A stretch of 34,418 bases of DNA, from contig NZ_JAHKRL010000317.1 of assembly GCF_019396405.1 (NCBI RefSeq), positions 1 through 34,418 of the forward strand, in the 5' to 3' direction. Made by a program: the position numbers and the translations under genes. The first letter of the stretch is position 1; each line of letters opens with the position of its first letter. Below, one piece after another: positions 23,178 to 32,335 of the stretch. The notes below the pieces were generated by a model, which saw only the letters and a program-made list of their open reading frames with translations, ran no database searches and was not told the origin of the DNA. The stretch is from Nonomuraea rhizosphaerae (lineage in GTDB: Bacteria; Actinomycetota; Actinomycetes; Streptosporangiales; Streptosporangiaceae).

Positions 23178-23374
23178 CTACGGCGACAGCTGGGGCTGGG
23201 TAGCGGCGGTAACTGGGGTTTACGGCGGTACCTGAGGTTATGGCGGTAGCTGGGGTTACGGCGATGGCTGGGCTGAGTTACGGCGGTGGCTGGGGCGGGT
23301 TACAGCGGTGGCTCGTGTTACGGCGGTGGTAGGGCTACGGCGGTGGCTGGAACTACGGCGCTGGTTGGGGCTGC
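23178..23374 (+). repeat. Degenerate 18-bp tandem array, about ten copies
   Basis: Units of 17-22 bp follow one another with consensus close to GGCGGTGGCTGGGGTTAC. Unit length varies, so no frame is kept across the array. Neighbouring units share roughly 70-90 percent of bases by eye. Confidence 0.8.
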
Positions 23375-24083
23375 AGGGTCAAGTTGCAGGTCTGCGGTGT
23401 TGAGTTGCGTGGCTGCGCCAGCGGCGGTGGCCAAGTTCGCGGAGGTGACTTGGCGCGCGCTGCCAATGGAGCTGTGTCTGTAGAGGCGGCTCGATGGTGG
23501 GGTTGCGGAGGTTACGTCCCGTCGGATGGTGCTGTACCTGTGAAGTCGGTTTGGCGGGTGGGTTGCGGAGGAGGCTGCATTCGCGAAGACGGCTCGACGG
23601 GTGCGTTGTGAAGAGTGCCGATTGGTGCTGTTCGCATGGGCTGGGCCGGCGCTTGGGTTAGTGGGGCAGTTCGCGTTTGGTTGCTGCGGTGAGTGAGGTT
23701 TTGGGCTGCGGGTTGAACGCGGGGAACTGCGGGTCGGGCGCGGTGGGGAAGCTGGTCGTAGGAGCGCGTGTATATGAGTTGTCGGAGCGTGTGTGGATCG
23801 TGTGGGTGTGAGGGACATGTGGGGCGCCTCGGTTGGCAGGTTGTCGGGCTGGGGTGACTTGCGTGTTCGGGGTTGGGCTGACTTGTCGGGCGGTGTGTGA
23901 GCTGACGCGCGACGGTCAGGCTGGGGCGGCGTGGGAGGTAGACTTTTCGGTGGCCTGTCACCACAGGCCGACTTCGCATGCCCCATTGCGGACCGCGCCA
24001 TCGGTCCGGGCCACGGCTCGGCTGGAGCGGTTTCGGGGCATCAGGGTGGTAGTCGCGAGGCTGCCGCGGAACAACCGAGAACT

Positions 24084-24103
24084 GCGCCCGCCCGCACGGG
24101 CGC
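24084..24103 (+). promoter_or_regulatory. Hairpin in the rpsB leader
   Basis: GCGCCCG at 24084-24090 pairs perfectly with CGGGCGC at 24097-24103 over a 6-nt loop. It ends 21 bases before the rpsB start, just before the GGAGG ribosome binding site. Ribosomal protein S2 is known in other bacteria to control its own message through the leader. Whether this hairpin serves that purpose is not shown. Confidence 0.45.
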
Positions 24104-24124
24104 CCAGACCTGGAGGACCATCAC

Positions 24125-25078
24125 ATGGCCCCCGTCGTCACCATGCGACAGCTGCTTGAGAGCGGCGTTCACTTCGGGCACCAGACCCGCCGCTGGAACC
24201 CGAAGATGAAGCGCTTCATCTTCACCGAGCGCAACGGCATCTACATCATCGACCTGCAGAAGTCGCTGTCGTTCATCGACCGTGCCTACGACTTCGTCAA
24301 GGAGACCGTGGCGCACGGCGGCACGATCCTGTTCATCGGCACGAAGAAGCAGGCGCAGGAGGCCATCGCCGAGCAGGCCGCTCGCGTTGGCATGCCGTAC
24401 GTCAACCAGCGCTGGCTGGGTGGCATGCTCACCAACTTCTCCACCGTGCACAAGAGGCTTCAGCGTCTGAAGGAGCTCGAGGAGCTCGACTTCGACAACG
24501 TCGCCGCTTCGGGGCTCACCAAGAAGGAGCTCCTCATGCGTCGCCGTGAGAAGGACAAGCTGGAGCGCACGCTCGGCGGTATCCGTGACATGGGCCGCGT
24601 GCCCAGCGCGGTGTGGATCGTCGACACCAAGAAGGAGCACATCGCGATCAGCGAGGCCAAGAAGCTTGGCATCCCTGTCGTCGCGATCCTCGACACCAAC
24701 TGCGACCCCGACGAGGTCGACTACCCGATTCCCGGCAACGACGACGCCATCCGCGCCGTCGGCCTGCTGACCAGGGTTGTCGCCGACGGTGTCGCGGCCG
24801 GTCTGATGGCCCGTTCGGGCGCGGCCCGCGGTGACGAGAAGCCCGCCGCCGCCGAGCCGCTGGCCGAGTGGGAGCGCGAGCTGATCGAGCAGGGCGCCGC
24901 CGAGCAGACCGCCGAGGCTGCTCCGGCCGCTGAGGCTGAGGTTGTCGAGACCGAGGCCGCTCCCGAGGCTGCTGCCCCCGAGGCCGCTACCGCCGACGAG
25001 ACCGAGGCCGCTCCGGCTGCCGCTGCTGAGGGCGACGCCGAGGCTGAGGTTCAGAACGAGGAGCAGCCGCAGGCCTGA
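24125..25078 (+). CDS. rpsB: 30S ribosomal protein S2
   Basis: This is a 317-residue S2 protein of the small ribosomal subunit. The N-terminus [20 protein letters not shown] is diagnostic. Other S2 signatures are [23 protein letters not shown] and [11 protein letters not shown]. After the conserved core (to about 240) there is an Ala/Glu-rich acidic tail of about 75 residues, which high-GC actinobacteria often carry at varying length. ATG 24125 follows TGGAGG at a good distance. It is the first gene of the rpsB-tsf-pyrH-frr block; a 557-bp repeat-filled gap separates it from tsf. Confidence 0.98.
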   Translation: MAPVVTMRQLLESGVHFGHQTRRWNPKMKRFIFTERNGIYIIDLQKSLSFIDRAYDFVKETVAHGGTILFIGTKKQAQEAIAEQAARVGMPYVNQRWLGGMLTNFSTVHKRLQRLKELEELDFDNVAASGLTKKELLMRRREKDKLERTLGGIRDMGRVPSAVWIVDTKKEHIAISEAKKLGIPVVAILDTNCDPDEVDYPIPGNDDAIRAVGLLTRVVADGVAAGLMARSGAARGDEKPAAAEPLAEWERELIEQGAAEQTAEAAPAAEAEVVETEAAPEAAAPEAATADETEAAPAAAAEGDAEAEVQNEEQPQA

Positions 25079-25151
25079 CCGGCCGCGCCTCGGGTAAACG
25101 CCTGGGGTGAGCGTCTCGCCTCGGCTTTCGGGGCGAGCGCGTCAGGGTCAG

Positions 25152-25420
25152 GTGAGTGTCTGAGGCAAGCGCCTGAGGTGAGAGCTTCGGGTGACCGTCT
25201 GAGGTAAGAGTCTCGGGCGGGCACCTGGGGCGAGAGCCTTGGGTGGGCGTCTGAGGCTCGACGGTTCGGGTGAACGTCTGAGGGTGACGCTTCAGGTGGG
25301 TGTCCGAGGGCGGCGCTTCGGGTCAGTCCTGGGGCGGTTGTCTCGGACGAAGCGCCTGGAGCGGTCGCCCCGGGCGAAACGCTCGGAGCGGACAGTCTCG
25401 GGCAAGTGCCCGAAAAAGGT
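25152..25420 (+). repeat. 13-bp tandem array with alternating 26-bp dimers
   Basis: Starting at 25152 the units run GTGAGTGTCTGAG, GCAAGCGCCTGAG, GTGAGAGCTTCGG, GTGACCGTCTGAG, GTAAGAGTCTCGG and so on. There are about 20 units, almost all 13 bp. Units ending in CTGAG tend to alternate with units ending in TCGG, giving a 26-bp higher-order period. Further right the period loosens to 13-15 bp. Confidence 0.85.
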
Positions 25421-25562
25421 GCTCCGGGTCGGCTTTCCGAGGTGGCCGCCTCGGGTGGCGGACCTGGGGCGCGACGCCTCGGGCAGCGGCCGAGCAGACG
25501 CCGTACCACGTAAAGGGCCTACTTGAGAGGTCCCCGCAAGACGGCACGTGCCAACTGGGAGT

Positions 25563-25583
25563 GGGCGCCGGATCCCGGCGCCC
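25563..25583 (+). terminator. GC-rich hairpin before tsf, possible attenuator
   Basis: GGGCGCCGG at 25563-25571 pairs perfectly with CCGGCGCCC at 25575-25583 over a 3-nt loop. No U-tract follows. It ends 52 bases before the tsf start. It could limit readthrough from rpsB and so set the S2 to EF-Ts ratio, or be a terminator with a tsf promoter after it. Confidence 0.55.
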
Positions 25584-25635
25584 GTCCCATCCACGACGAC
25601 GAATTCCCACGACCAGATCCCACAAGGAAAAAGCA

Positions 25636-26469
25636 ATGGCTTCCGTGAACATGGCCGACGTCAAGCGGCTTCGCGAGATCACCGCCGCCGGAATGATGGC
25701 TTGTAAGAAGGCGCTCGAGGAGGCTGACGGCGACATCGACCGCGCCATCGAGCTGCTGCGTCTCAAGGGCGCCAAGGACGTGGGCAAGCGCGAGACGCGT
25801 ACGGCCTCCAACGGCCTGGTCGCGCTCAAGCAGGACGGCGACTCCGCCGCCGCGCTGCTGGAGATCAACTGCGAGACCGACTTCGTGGCCAAGGGTGAGC
25901 GGTTCCAGGAGCTCGCCTCCCAGGTCGTCGCGCACGTGCTGGCCACCCGTCCGGTCGACGTGGCGTCGCTGCTGGAGTCCTCGTTCGACGGCAAGAGCGT
26001 CAAGGAGCACCTCGACGAGGCCAACGCCGCGCTGGGCGAGAAGATCGAGGTCCGCAGGTTCGCGGTGCTGGAGGGCGGCTACGTCGGCGCCTACATGCAC
26101 CGCACCGACCCGCAGCTGCCGCCGGCCGTCGGCGTGCTGGTCCAGCTCGACAAGCCGAACGCCGACGTCGCCAAGGACATCGCGCAGCACGCCGCCGCGA
26201 TGGCCCCGCAGTACCTCAACGCCGCGTCCGTGCCCGCCGACGTCGTCGAGAAGGAGCGCAAGCTCTTCGAGGAGATGACTCGCGAGGAGGGCAAGCCCGA
26301 GGCCGCCATCGGCAAGATCGTCGATGGTCGCGTCAACGGCTGGTACAAGGACTTCACGCTGCTTCAGCAGGCGTTCGTCAAGGACAACAAGAAGAGCGTC
26401 GGCAAGTACGCGGAGGAGAACGGCGTCGAGGTCCAGGCGTTCGTTCGCTACAAGGTCGGCCAGGCTTAG
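25636..26469 (+). CDS. tsf: Elongation factor Ts
   Basis: This 277-residue protein is EF-Ts, the nucleotide exchange factor that recycles EF-Tu. The N-terminal UBA-like domain contains V-K-R-L-R-E-I-T-A-A-G-M-M-A-C-K-K-A-L-E-E-A. The signature C-E-T-D-F-V-A is at about 77-83. The dimerisation/core region follows with A-A-M-A-P-Q-Y-L-N and the C-terminal R-Y-K-V-G-Q. ATG 25636 follows AAGGA by seven bases. Frames open further upstream come from the repeat spacer. The length is normal for actinobacteria, and pyrH follows after 51 bp. Confidence 0.98.
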   Translation: MASVNMADVKRLREITAAGMMACKKALEEADGDIDRAIELLRLKGAKDVGKRETRTASNGLVALKQDGDSAAALLEINCETDFVAKGERFQELASQVVAHVLATRPVDVASLLESSFDGKSVKEHLDEANAALGEKIEVRRFAVLEGGYVGAYMHRTDPQLPPAVGVLVQLDKPNADVAKDIAQHAAAMAPQYLNAASVPADVVEKERKLFEEMTREEGKPEAAIGKIVDGRVNGWYKDFTLLQQAFVKDNKKSVGKYAEENGVEVQAFVRYKVGQA

Positions 26470-27291
<822 letters not shown>

Positions 27292-27334
27292 GGGATCGAG
27301 CCCGACAACGCCAGCTAGAAGACAGGGAGCCGCT

Positions 27335-27892
27335 GTGATCGACGAAACCCTCCTCGAAGCCGAGGACAAGATGGACAAGGCCGTTTCGGTCGCGAAGGAG
27401 GACTTCGCGAGCATCCGTACGGGCCGGGTCACCCCCTCGATGTTCAACAAGATCAACGCCGAGTACTACGGCACGCCGACCCCGATCCAGCAGTTGGCCT
27501 CGTTCCATGTGCCTGAGGCCCGCATGGTCATCATCCAGCCCTACGACAAGGGCTCGATGGCCGCGATCGAGAAGGCGATCCGTGACTCCGACCTGGGCGT
27601 GAACCCTGGCAACGACGGCGCCGTGATCCGCGTGACGTTCCCCGAGCTGTCGGAGGAGCGTCGCAAGGAGTACATCAAGGTCGCCCGGAACAAGGGTGAG
27701 CACGCCAAGGTCTCCGTGCGCAACATCCGCCGCTCCGCCAAGGAGATCCTCGACAAGATGATCAAGGATGGCGAGGCGGGGGAGGACGAGGTCCGGCGCG
27801 CGGAGAAGGAGCTCGACGACCTCACGCAGAAGCACGTCGCCAAGATCGACGAGCTGCTCAAGCACAAGGAAGCCGAGCTGCTCGAGGTCTGA
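27335..27892 (+). CDS. frr: Ribosome recycling factor
   Basis: This 185-residue protein is the ribosome recycling factor, which with EF-G splits ribosomes after termination. Conserved segments are [14 protein letters not shown] near 29-42, [12 protein letters not shown], and [15 protein letters not shown]. The C-terminal helix [14 protein letters not shown] completes the L-shaped fold. GTG 27335 follows AGGGAG at a normal distance. The length is exactly that of the family. After the stop comes a 310-bp spacer of 21-bp repeats. Confidence 0.98.
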   Translation: MIDETLLEAEDKMDKAVSVAKEDFASIRTGRVTPSMFNKINAEYYGTPTPIQQLASFHVPEARMVIIQPYDKGSMAAIEKAIRDSDLGVNPGNDGAVIRVTFPELSEERRKEYIKVARNKGEHAKVSVRNIRRSAKEILDKMIKDGEAGEDEVRRAEKELDDLTQKHVAKIDELLKHKEAELLEV

Positions 27893-27912
27893 GCGGCCGG
27901 CCTCGGATCCGA

Positions 27913-28128
27913 GAGCGGGTCGTTCTGGGTTGTGAGCGGGCTGTTCGGTATTCGAGCGGGCGTTCGGAGTTTGAGCGGGTCGTTCTGGGGTGTGAGCGGG
28001 GAGCTTGTGATTCGCGAGCGGGCGGCTTGTGATTCGTGGGCGGTCGCTCGGGAGCTGTGAGTGAGTCGCTCGGGATTGTGAGTGAATTGCTCAGGACTGT
28101 GAGTGGGTCGCTTCTGGTGGGCTGCGTC
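27913..28128 (+). repeat. Degenerate 21-bp tandem array, about ten copies
   Basis: Units of 19-23 bp begin GAGCGGG or GAGTGAG. The first reads GAGCGGGTCGTTCTGGGTTG and the later ones GAGTGAGTCGCTCGGGATTG. The unit sequence is unlike those in the neighbouring spacers. Confidence 0.8.
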
Positions 28129-28159
28129 GAGCGGACTGCCTCAGGTAGCAGGAGACCTA

Positions 28160-28185
28160 CGGCCCTCGCCCGTCGGCGGGGGCCG
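28160..28185 (+). terminator. Hairpin between frr and cdsA
   Basis: CGGCCCTCGCC at 28160-28170 pairs with GGCGGGGGCCG at 28175-28185 with one G-T pair and a 4-nt loop. No U-tract follows. It may end the frr transcript. It overlaps the in-frame GTG at 28185, one reason to prefer the later cdsA start. Confidence 0.55.
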
Positions 28186-28202
28186 TGGCACATGGAGATT
28201 CT

Positions 28203-29042
28203 GTGGACGAACGTACGGCTGGCACCAGCCCGAGCGGCGGCAGCCGTACCGGAAGGAACCTGCCTGCCGCGATAGGCGTGGGCGTGGGGCTCGGCGCGCT
28301 GGTCATCCTGTCGCTCTACACCGTCAAGGAGCTGTTCCTGCTGGTACTGGCGGGGGCGGTGGGCGTCGGCGTGATGGAGATGGTGCAGGCGTTCGCCACG
28401 CGGGGCATCAAGGTGCCCGTGGTGCCCGTGCTGGGCGGCATGGTGGCGATGCTGGCGGGGGCGTACTGGGGCGGGGCGGTATGGCTGCTGGGTGTGTTCG
28501 TGGTGGTCGTGTTCGTGCTGCTGATCTGGCGCATGTTCAGCGACGGCACCGATGGATACGTCCGTGACGCCACTGGGTCAGTTTTTGTCTTGATTTATCC
28601 GCCTTTGCTGGCGGGATTTGCGGCCTTGCTGCTGGCGCCGGGGGACGGGCGGGACCGGGTGATCGTGTTCATCGCGGTCACCGTGGCCAGCGACATCGGC
28701 GGGTACATCGCGGGGGTGCTGTTCGGGCGGCATCCGATGAGTGTCATCAGCCCCAAGAAGACCTGGGAGGGGTTCGCCGGGTCTGTCGCGGCTTGTGTCG
28801 CGGTGGGAGGGTGGCTGGTGTGGTGGCTGATGGACGGGGCGTTGTGGCAGGGGGCGCTGATCGGGGGGCTCGCGGCGGCGCTGGCCACCGTGGGGGATCT
28901 GATCGAGTCGATGATCAAGCGTGATCTGGGGATCAAGGACCTGGGGTCGATCCTGCCGGGGCATGGGGGGTTGATGGATCGGCTGGACTCGCTGGTCACG
29001 ACGCTGGTGCCGGTGTGGCTGCTGATGTCGCTGTTCTTCTAG
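28203..29042 (+). CDS. cdsA: Phosphatidate cytidylyltransferase
   Basis: This protein has 279 residues from GTG 28203, which has GGAG five bases upstream; GTG 28185 is an alternative six codons longer. CdsA makes CDP-diacylglycerol from phosphatidate and CTP, the branch point of phospholipid synthesis, in the cytoplasmic membrane. About eight hydrophobic segments are visible. The family signature lies near the C-terminus: S-M-I-K-R-D-L-G-I-K-D, then L-P-G-H-G-G-L-M-D-R-L-D-S. S-P-K-K-T-W-E-G-F-A-G is also typical. The first 25 residues are polar. The position after frr is conserved in actinobacteria. Confidence 0.96.
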   Translation: MDERTAGTSPSGGSRTGRNLPAAIGVGVGLGALVILSLYTVKELFLLVLAGAVGVGVMEMVQAFATRGIKVPVVPVLGGMVAMLAGAYWGGAVWLLGVFVVVVFVLLIWRMFSDGTDGYVRDATGSVFVLIYPPLLAGFAALLLAPGDGRDRVIVFIAVTVASDIGGYIAGVLFGRHPMSVISPKKTWEGFAGSVAACVAVGGWLVWWLMDGALWQGALIGGLAAALATVGDLIESMIKRDLGIKDLGSILPGHGGLMDRLDSLVTTLVPVWLLMSLFF

Positions 29043-29342
29043 GCGCGGGGGCGTTCAGGGGATGCAGGTAAGGCGGGCGGTTTTGAGGTGTGCGCTTGTT
29101 GGGGCGTGGCTCGCTTTGTTTAGGCGCGCGGCCTGGCCTTGTTCGGGTGTGCGGCTCGTTTGAGTGGGCGTGCGTCGGGTCGGGCTGCGGAGTGTCGGGT
29201 TCTTTGATGCGCTTTTCTCCTGTACGGCAAGCCGCCCCCACCGCCACCCCCCCGTACGTGGCTGAGGGCCTCCAGGAAAACGGCCGCTGAGCCCGCACGG
29301 GGCGGGTCGCCGTTACGTGCGCGTTCTTGGCCGGTGGCGGCG
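29043..29342. other. Spacer between cdsA and the SUFU gene
   Basis: The two genes converge here. A weak repeat of about 20 bp (GTGTGCG/CGTGGCTCG-type units ending TTGTT or TTTG) runs from about 29085 to 29205. I see no gene and no clear terminator. Confidence 0.45.
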
Positions 29343-30365
29343 TCAACTGCCCCGTTCGTCCATGGCTTCGATGGTGACGGGCTGGAGCCAGAGCCAGCGG
29401 ACGGTTTCGCCGCCGAAGGTGAAGCCGGATAAGTCCGGCATGGCTGGTGGGTCCGCCAGCATCACGACGCCCGAGTACTGGGGGCCGAGCGGAAACGTGG
29501 ACGGCTCGTGGTACCACTTGGCCGTGTGGCCGTGGCCGAGCCAGGTGACCGAGTGCCAGGGGTACTGGGACAGCCAGACCAGCAGCAACGCCGCCTCACG
29601 CGGGTCGTCCCGGGTGGCCACGGCCAGCTCGATGCGGGCGTACGCGCCCGGACGGTCGATCCACTGCTCGACCGTCGGCATGCGCTGGCAGCTCATGCCG
29701 ACCGTGGACAACACTGTGAACCCACGTCGCTGGTGCGGCGGCCGTTCCGTGATGCCGACGGTGGGCAGGCGCTCGCCGCTGACGTCCCAGTAACGGCCGG
29801 CGGGGCCGAGTGATCGTTCCAGGTGACCCATGACGAACTGCTGGAACGACGCCCACGACCCTTCGCCGTGACGCCACCGCCAGTACGACTTGGCGTTGGC
29901 GATGCGGGGGCGCAGCCCGTCGAGCGCCTCGGACAGCGCCCAGGCGAACGGGGTCTCGCCCACGGCGTCACGGGCGTAACCGGGCATGCCTCTGCTCATG
30001 TCCGCCCAGCCGGGGATGACCGCCAGCAGGTCCGCGTCCTCGTACAACGCCACCCCGTCCCCCTCCTCGAACCACAGCGCGGTGAGCTGCCCGAGCGCCC
30101 TGCGTCCGGCGGGGTGAGTGGTGTTGGGCCTGGGCATGAGCGGGGGGAGGCCGGAGTTCAGCCTGGCCAGGTCGACGACCTCGGGGGCGGCGCGGTGGTT
30201 GGCCAGCCAGACGGCGCCGTGGACCTCGCCGTCGGGTGAGCACAGGTAAGCCACCGAGGCGTCCTCGTCCCGCTCGACCACGAGCGTTCGGCTGCCGTAC
30301 GGGTTACCGGCGGTGAGGACGACCTCGGTCTGCCCCTCGCCAGAAGCCGACCGAAAAATCGCCAT
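29343..30365 (-). CDS. SUFU-domain protein
   Basis: This is a 340-residue cytoplasmic protein. The C-terminal part (about 175-335) looks like the bacterial Suppressor-of-fused (SUFU) domain: a V-L-S-T-V-G-M-S strand, I-E-L-A-V-A-T-R, W-L-S-Q-Y-P-W-H-S-V-T-W-L-G-H-G-H-T, then Y-S-G-V-V-M-L and W-L-W-L-Q-P-V-T. Bacterial SUFU proteins are often immunity proteins in polymorphic toxin systems, but no toxin gene is adjacent. The N-terminal 170 residues are a separate soluble region with V-Y-L-type strands and many Asp/Glu; I do not recognise it. ATG 30365 has only a weak ribosome binding site. The gene is inserted against the direction of the conserved cdsA-rlmN block. Confidence 0.78.
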   Translation of the reverse strand: MAIFRSASGEGQTEVVLTAGNPYGSRTLVVERDEDASVAYLCSPDGEVHGAVWLANHRAAPEVVDLARLNSGLPPLMPRPNTTHPAGRRALGQLTALWFEEGDGVALYEDADLLAVIPGWADMSRGMPGYARDAVGETPFAWALSEALDGLRPRIANAKSYWRWRHGEGSWASFQQFVMGHLERSLGPAGRYWDVSGERLPTVGITERPPHQRRGFTVLSTVGMSCQRMPTVEQWIDRPGAYARIELAVATRDDPREAALLLVWLSQYPWHSVTWLGHGHTAKWYHEPSTFPLGPQYSGVVMLADPPAMPDLSGFTFGGETVRWLWLQPVTIEAMDERGS

Positions 30366-30999
30366 ACGAGATGAACTCTAGATCGGCATATAACCGCACG
30401 CGAGAGCCAGCGCCACCAGGAGTACCGGGAGAAGCATGAGGAGGTCTGGAGGAGCCGAAGGTGAAGGAGAAGCGAGGGTGGCGCAGAACGAGCCAAGAGG
30501 GCCGAAGTCCGGGAGGGACGGAAGGTCCGGGAAGGTACAGGGCTGGCGGAGTGGCTGGGGAGTACAAGCTGGTCGGGAGGCCCCCAGTAGTACGGGGCTG
30601 AACAGGAAAGCCCGTGAGTACAGGGGCTGGGGGGAGACCCCGAGTTATAGTGCGGCTCGCTCTGCTCTCGCACAGCCCGCTCGCCCTGCTCCGCGCCGCT
30701 GTGCCCTCCGCTTTGGCTCGCGTCGCTTCGCTGTTCCAGGCTTTCCGCTGGGTGGGCAACATGTCGCATCGGGTCGTTGTCCGGGATGAAACGTCGTCGG
30801 TGGGGAGTCGTGGCTTAACGGCTGTTGTGGCGCAGGGGCTGTGGTGTGTGGAGACCGTCGCCGTTCAGGGAGGGTTGGGTGATCGATGTGGCGGTGATCG
30901 TGGGAGCCGTGTAGTGCCCGATCATGTCTCGTGGAATGACACCTGAAGGCGGAGCGTTCACTACCCTGGTCGGTAACCCCTCAACGCAAAGGCAGGAAC
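30366..30999. other. Gene-free stretch before rlmN
   Basis: The left half is purine-rich on the plus strand with a loose repeat AGTAC(A/G)GGGCTGG near 30535-30630. The right half is ordinary sequence with no gene. It must hold the promoters of the SUFU gene and rlmN, but I could not place either with confidence. Confidence 0.5.
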
Positions 31000-32100
31000 G
31001 TGTCCCAGCAGCCAGGTCAGCTCACCTTCGTCGCGCCGCGCAGGGCCAAGCCGGCTCGGCACCTGGCCGACCTCGCCATGCCCGACCGTCGTGCCGCCGT
31101 GGCCGAGCTGGGGGAGAAGGCGTTCCGTGCCGATCAGCTCTCCCGTCACTACTTCGAGCGCCTGAACGCCGACGTGAACGCGATGACCGACCTTCCGGCC
31201 GCCGCCCGCGACAAGCTGTCGGTGTTGCTGCCGTCGCTGCTGACGCCGGTCAAGGAGTTGACGACCGACGGAGGGACGACGCGGAAGACGTTGTGGCGGC
31301 TGTTCGACGGGGCGCTGGTCGAGTCGGTGCTGATGCGCTATCCCGACCGGGTGACGATGTGCGTGTCGTCGCAGGCCGGTTGTGGAATGAACTGCCCGTT
31401 CTGCGCGACGGGCCAGGCCGGTCTGACCCGGAACATGTCCACCGCCGAGATTGTCGAGCAGGTCGTCTCCGGCGCGCGTGCGCTGGCCGCGGGTGAGGTG
31501 CCCGGCGGGCCGGGGCGGGTGAGCAATGTCGTGTTCATGGGCATGGGTGAGCCGCTGGCCAACTACAAGCAGGTCATCGGGGCGGTACGCCGCTTCGTCG
31601 AGCCCGCGCCGCACGGCCTCGGCATCTCGGCGCGTGGTGTCACCGTGTCCACGGTCGGGCTGGTGCCCGCCATCGGCAAGCTGGCCGACGAGGGGCTGCC
31701 CGTCACGCTCGCGCTGTCCCTGCACGCGCCGGACGACGAGCTGCGCGACACGCTGGTGCCGATCAACACGCGGTGGAAGGTGTCGGAGGTGCTGGACGCG
31801 GCCTGGGCGTACGCGGCCAAGACCAAGCGGCGGATCTCCATCGAGTACGCGCTGATCAAGGACATCAACGACCAGGAGTGGCGGGCCGACCTGCTCGGCA
31901 AGCTGATCCGCAACAAGCTGGTGCACGTCAACCTGATCCCGCTCAACCCGACGCCCGGCTCCAAGTGGACGGCTTCACGGCCGGAGGACGAGCGGGCATT
32001 CGTGCGGCGGCTGGAGTACCACGGGGTGCCGGTGACGGTGCGCGACACGCGAGGCCGGGAGATCGACGGCGCCTGCGGCCAGCTCGCCGCCACCGAGTGA
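31000..32100 (+). CDS. rlmN: Dual-specificity 23S rRNA/tRNA adenine-C2 methyltransferase RlmN
   Basis: This 366-residue radical SAM enzyme methylates C2 of A2503 in 23S rRNA and A37 in some tRNAs. The 4Fe-4S cysteines are C128, C132 and C135 ([13 protein letters not shown]). [12 protein letters not shown] is the SAM-binding G-E-P motif. The second catalytic Cys is C359 in [11 protein letters not shown] 31000 follows AGGAA at a short distance. The last 20 bases of the gene, including the stop codon, are repeated perfectly straight after it (32101-32120), so the tail A-A-T-E-stop exists twice. Position after cdsA is conserved, with the SUFU gene inserted between. Confidence 0.97.
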   Translation: MSQQPGQLTFVAPRRAKPARHLADLAMPDRRAAVAELGEKAFRADQLSRHYFERLNADVNAMTDLPAAARDKLSVLLPSLLTPVKELTTDGGTTRKTLWRLFDGALVESVLMRYPDRVTMCVSSQAGCGMNCPFCATGQAGLTRNMSTAEIVEQVVSGARALAAGEVPGGPGRVSNVVFMGMGEPLANYKQVIGAVRRFVEPAPHGLGISARGVTVSTVGLVPAIGKLADEGLPVTLALSLHAPDDELRDTLVPINTRWKVSEVLDAAWAYAAKTKRRISIEYALIKDINDQEWRADLLGKLIRNKLVHVNLIPLNPTPGSKWTASRPEDERAFVRRLEYHGVPVTVRDTRGREIDGACGQLAATE

Positions 32101-32255
32101 AGCTCGCCGCCACCGAGTGAAATTCGTGGCCAACAAGGTCGTGGCCAACAAGGCCGTAAGCAACAGGTCGTGGGTAATAGGGCTGCGAGTGAGTAAGGCC
32201 GCACCTCAGTAGGCTCGGCGAGCTGAACAGGATCCGCGAGCTGGTAGGACCCCAA
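32081..32255 (+). repeat. Perfect 20-bp duplication of the rlmN end plus a 15-bp array
   Basis: AGCTCGCCGCCACCGAGTGA occurs at 32081-32100 and again at 32101-32120 without a mismatch. From 32122 on, units of 14-18 bp ending in AGG follow. The first two are TCGTGGCCAACAAGG copies, and later ones are increasingly diverged (CCGTAAGCAACAGG, TCGTGGGTAATAGG). The array lies between rlmN and the TetR gene. Confidence 0.85.
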
Positions 32256-32335
32256 GCGCCCAGTTCCCCAGAACCAACGGCGAGTCGGGCAGGCCGGAGG
32301 CCGAGCGGTCGGGCGCGTACATGCCGGGGAGACAG

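Larger units (their letters stand above)
22921..24124. other. 1.2-kb gene-free stretch before rpsB
   Basis: No credible gene is visible. Just after the ArsR-type stop lie alternating GGGGAT and ATCCCC blocks (23029-23089) that can fold into two small hairpins and may terminate transcription. An 18-bp repeat array follows (23178-23374). A 60-bp segment at 23591-23650 matches part of the MFS extension. A 7-bp stem with a 4-nt loop sits at 23952-23969 (GGCCTGT/ACAGGCC), and the rpsB leader hairpin at 24084-24103. Long open frames on the minus strand here are Pro/Ser/Thr/Arg-rich without ribosome binding sites. The rpsB promoter must be in the right part, but I cannot place it. Confidence 0.55.
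25079..25635. other. rpsB-tsf spacer filled with short repeats
   Basis: At 557 bp this spacer is very long for these two genes. Its main content is a 13-bp repeat array (25152-25420), fading into related sequence to about 25500. A 9-bp GC-rich hairpin lies before tsf. The plus frame open from 25300 into tsf is repeat sequence and lacks a ribosome binding site, so I do not take it as an N-terminal part of tsf. Confidence 0.65.
27893..28202. other. frr-cdsA spacer
   Basis: The 310-bp gap is almost entirely the 21-bp repeat array (27913-28128), followed by a hairpin at 28160-28185. Nothing in it looks coding. Confidence 0.65.

Noticed and set aside
23318-24001. Minus-strand open frame rich in Pro, Ser, Thr and Arg before rpsB
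   Set aside because: Low-complexity translation of spacer DNA that includes repeat units; no start signal and no match to a family. The piece similar to the MFS extension changes at all codon positions.
25300-25635. Long N-terminal extension of EF-Ts
   Set aside because: The frame is open only because of repeat DNA. EF-Ts has a normal start at 25636 with a good ribosome binding site.
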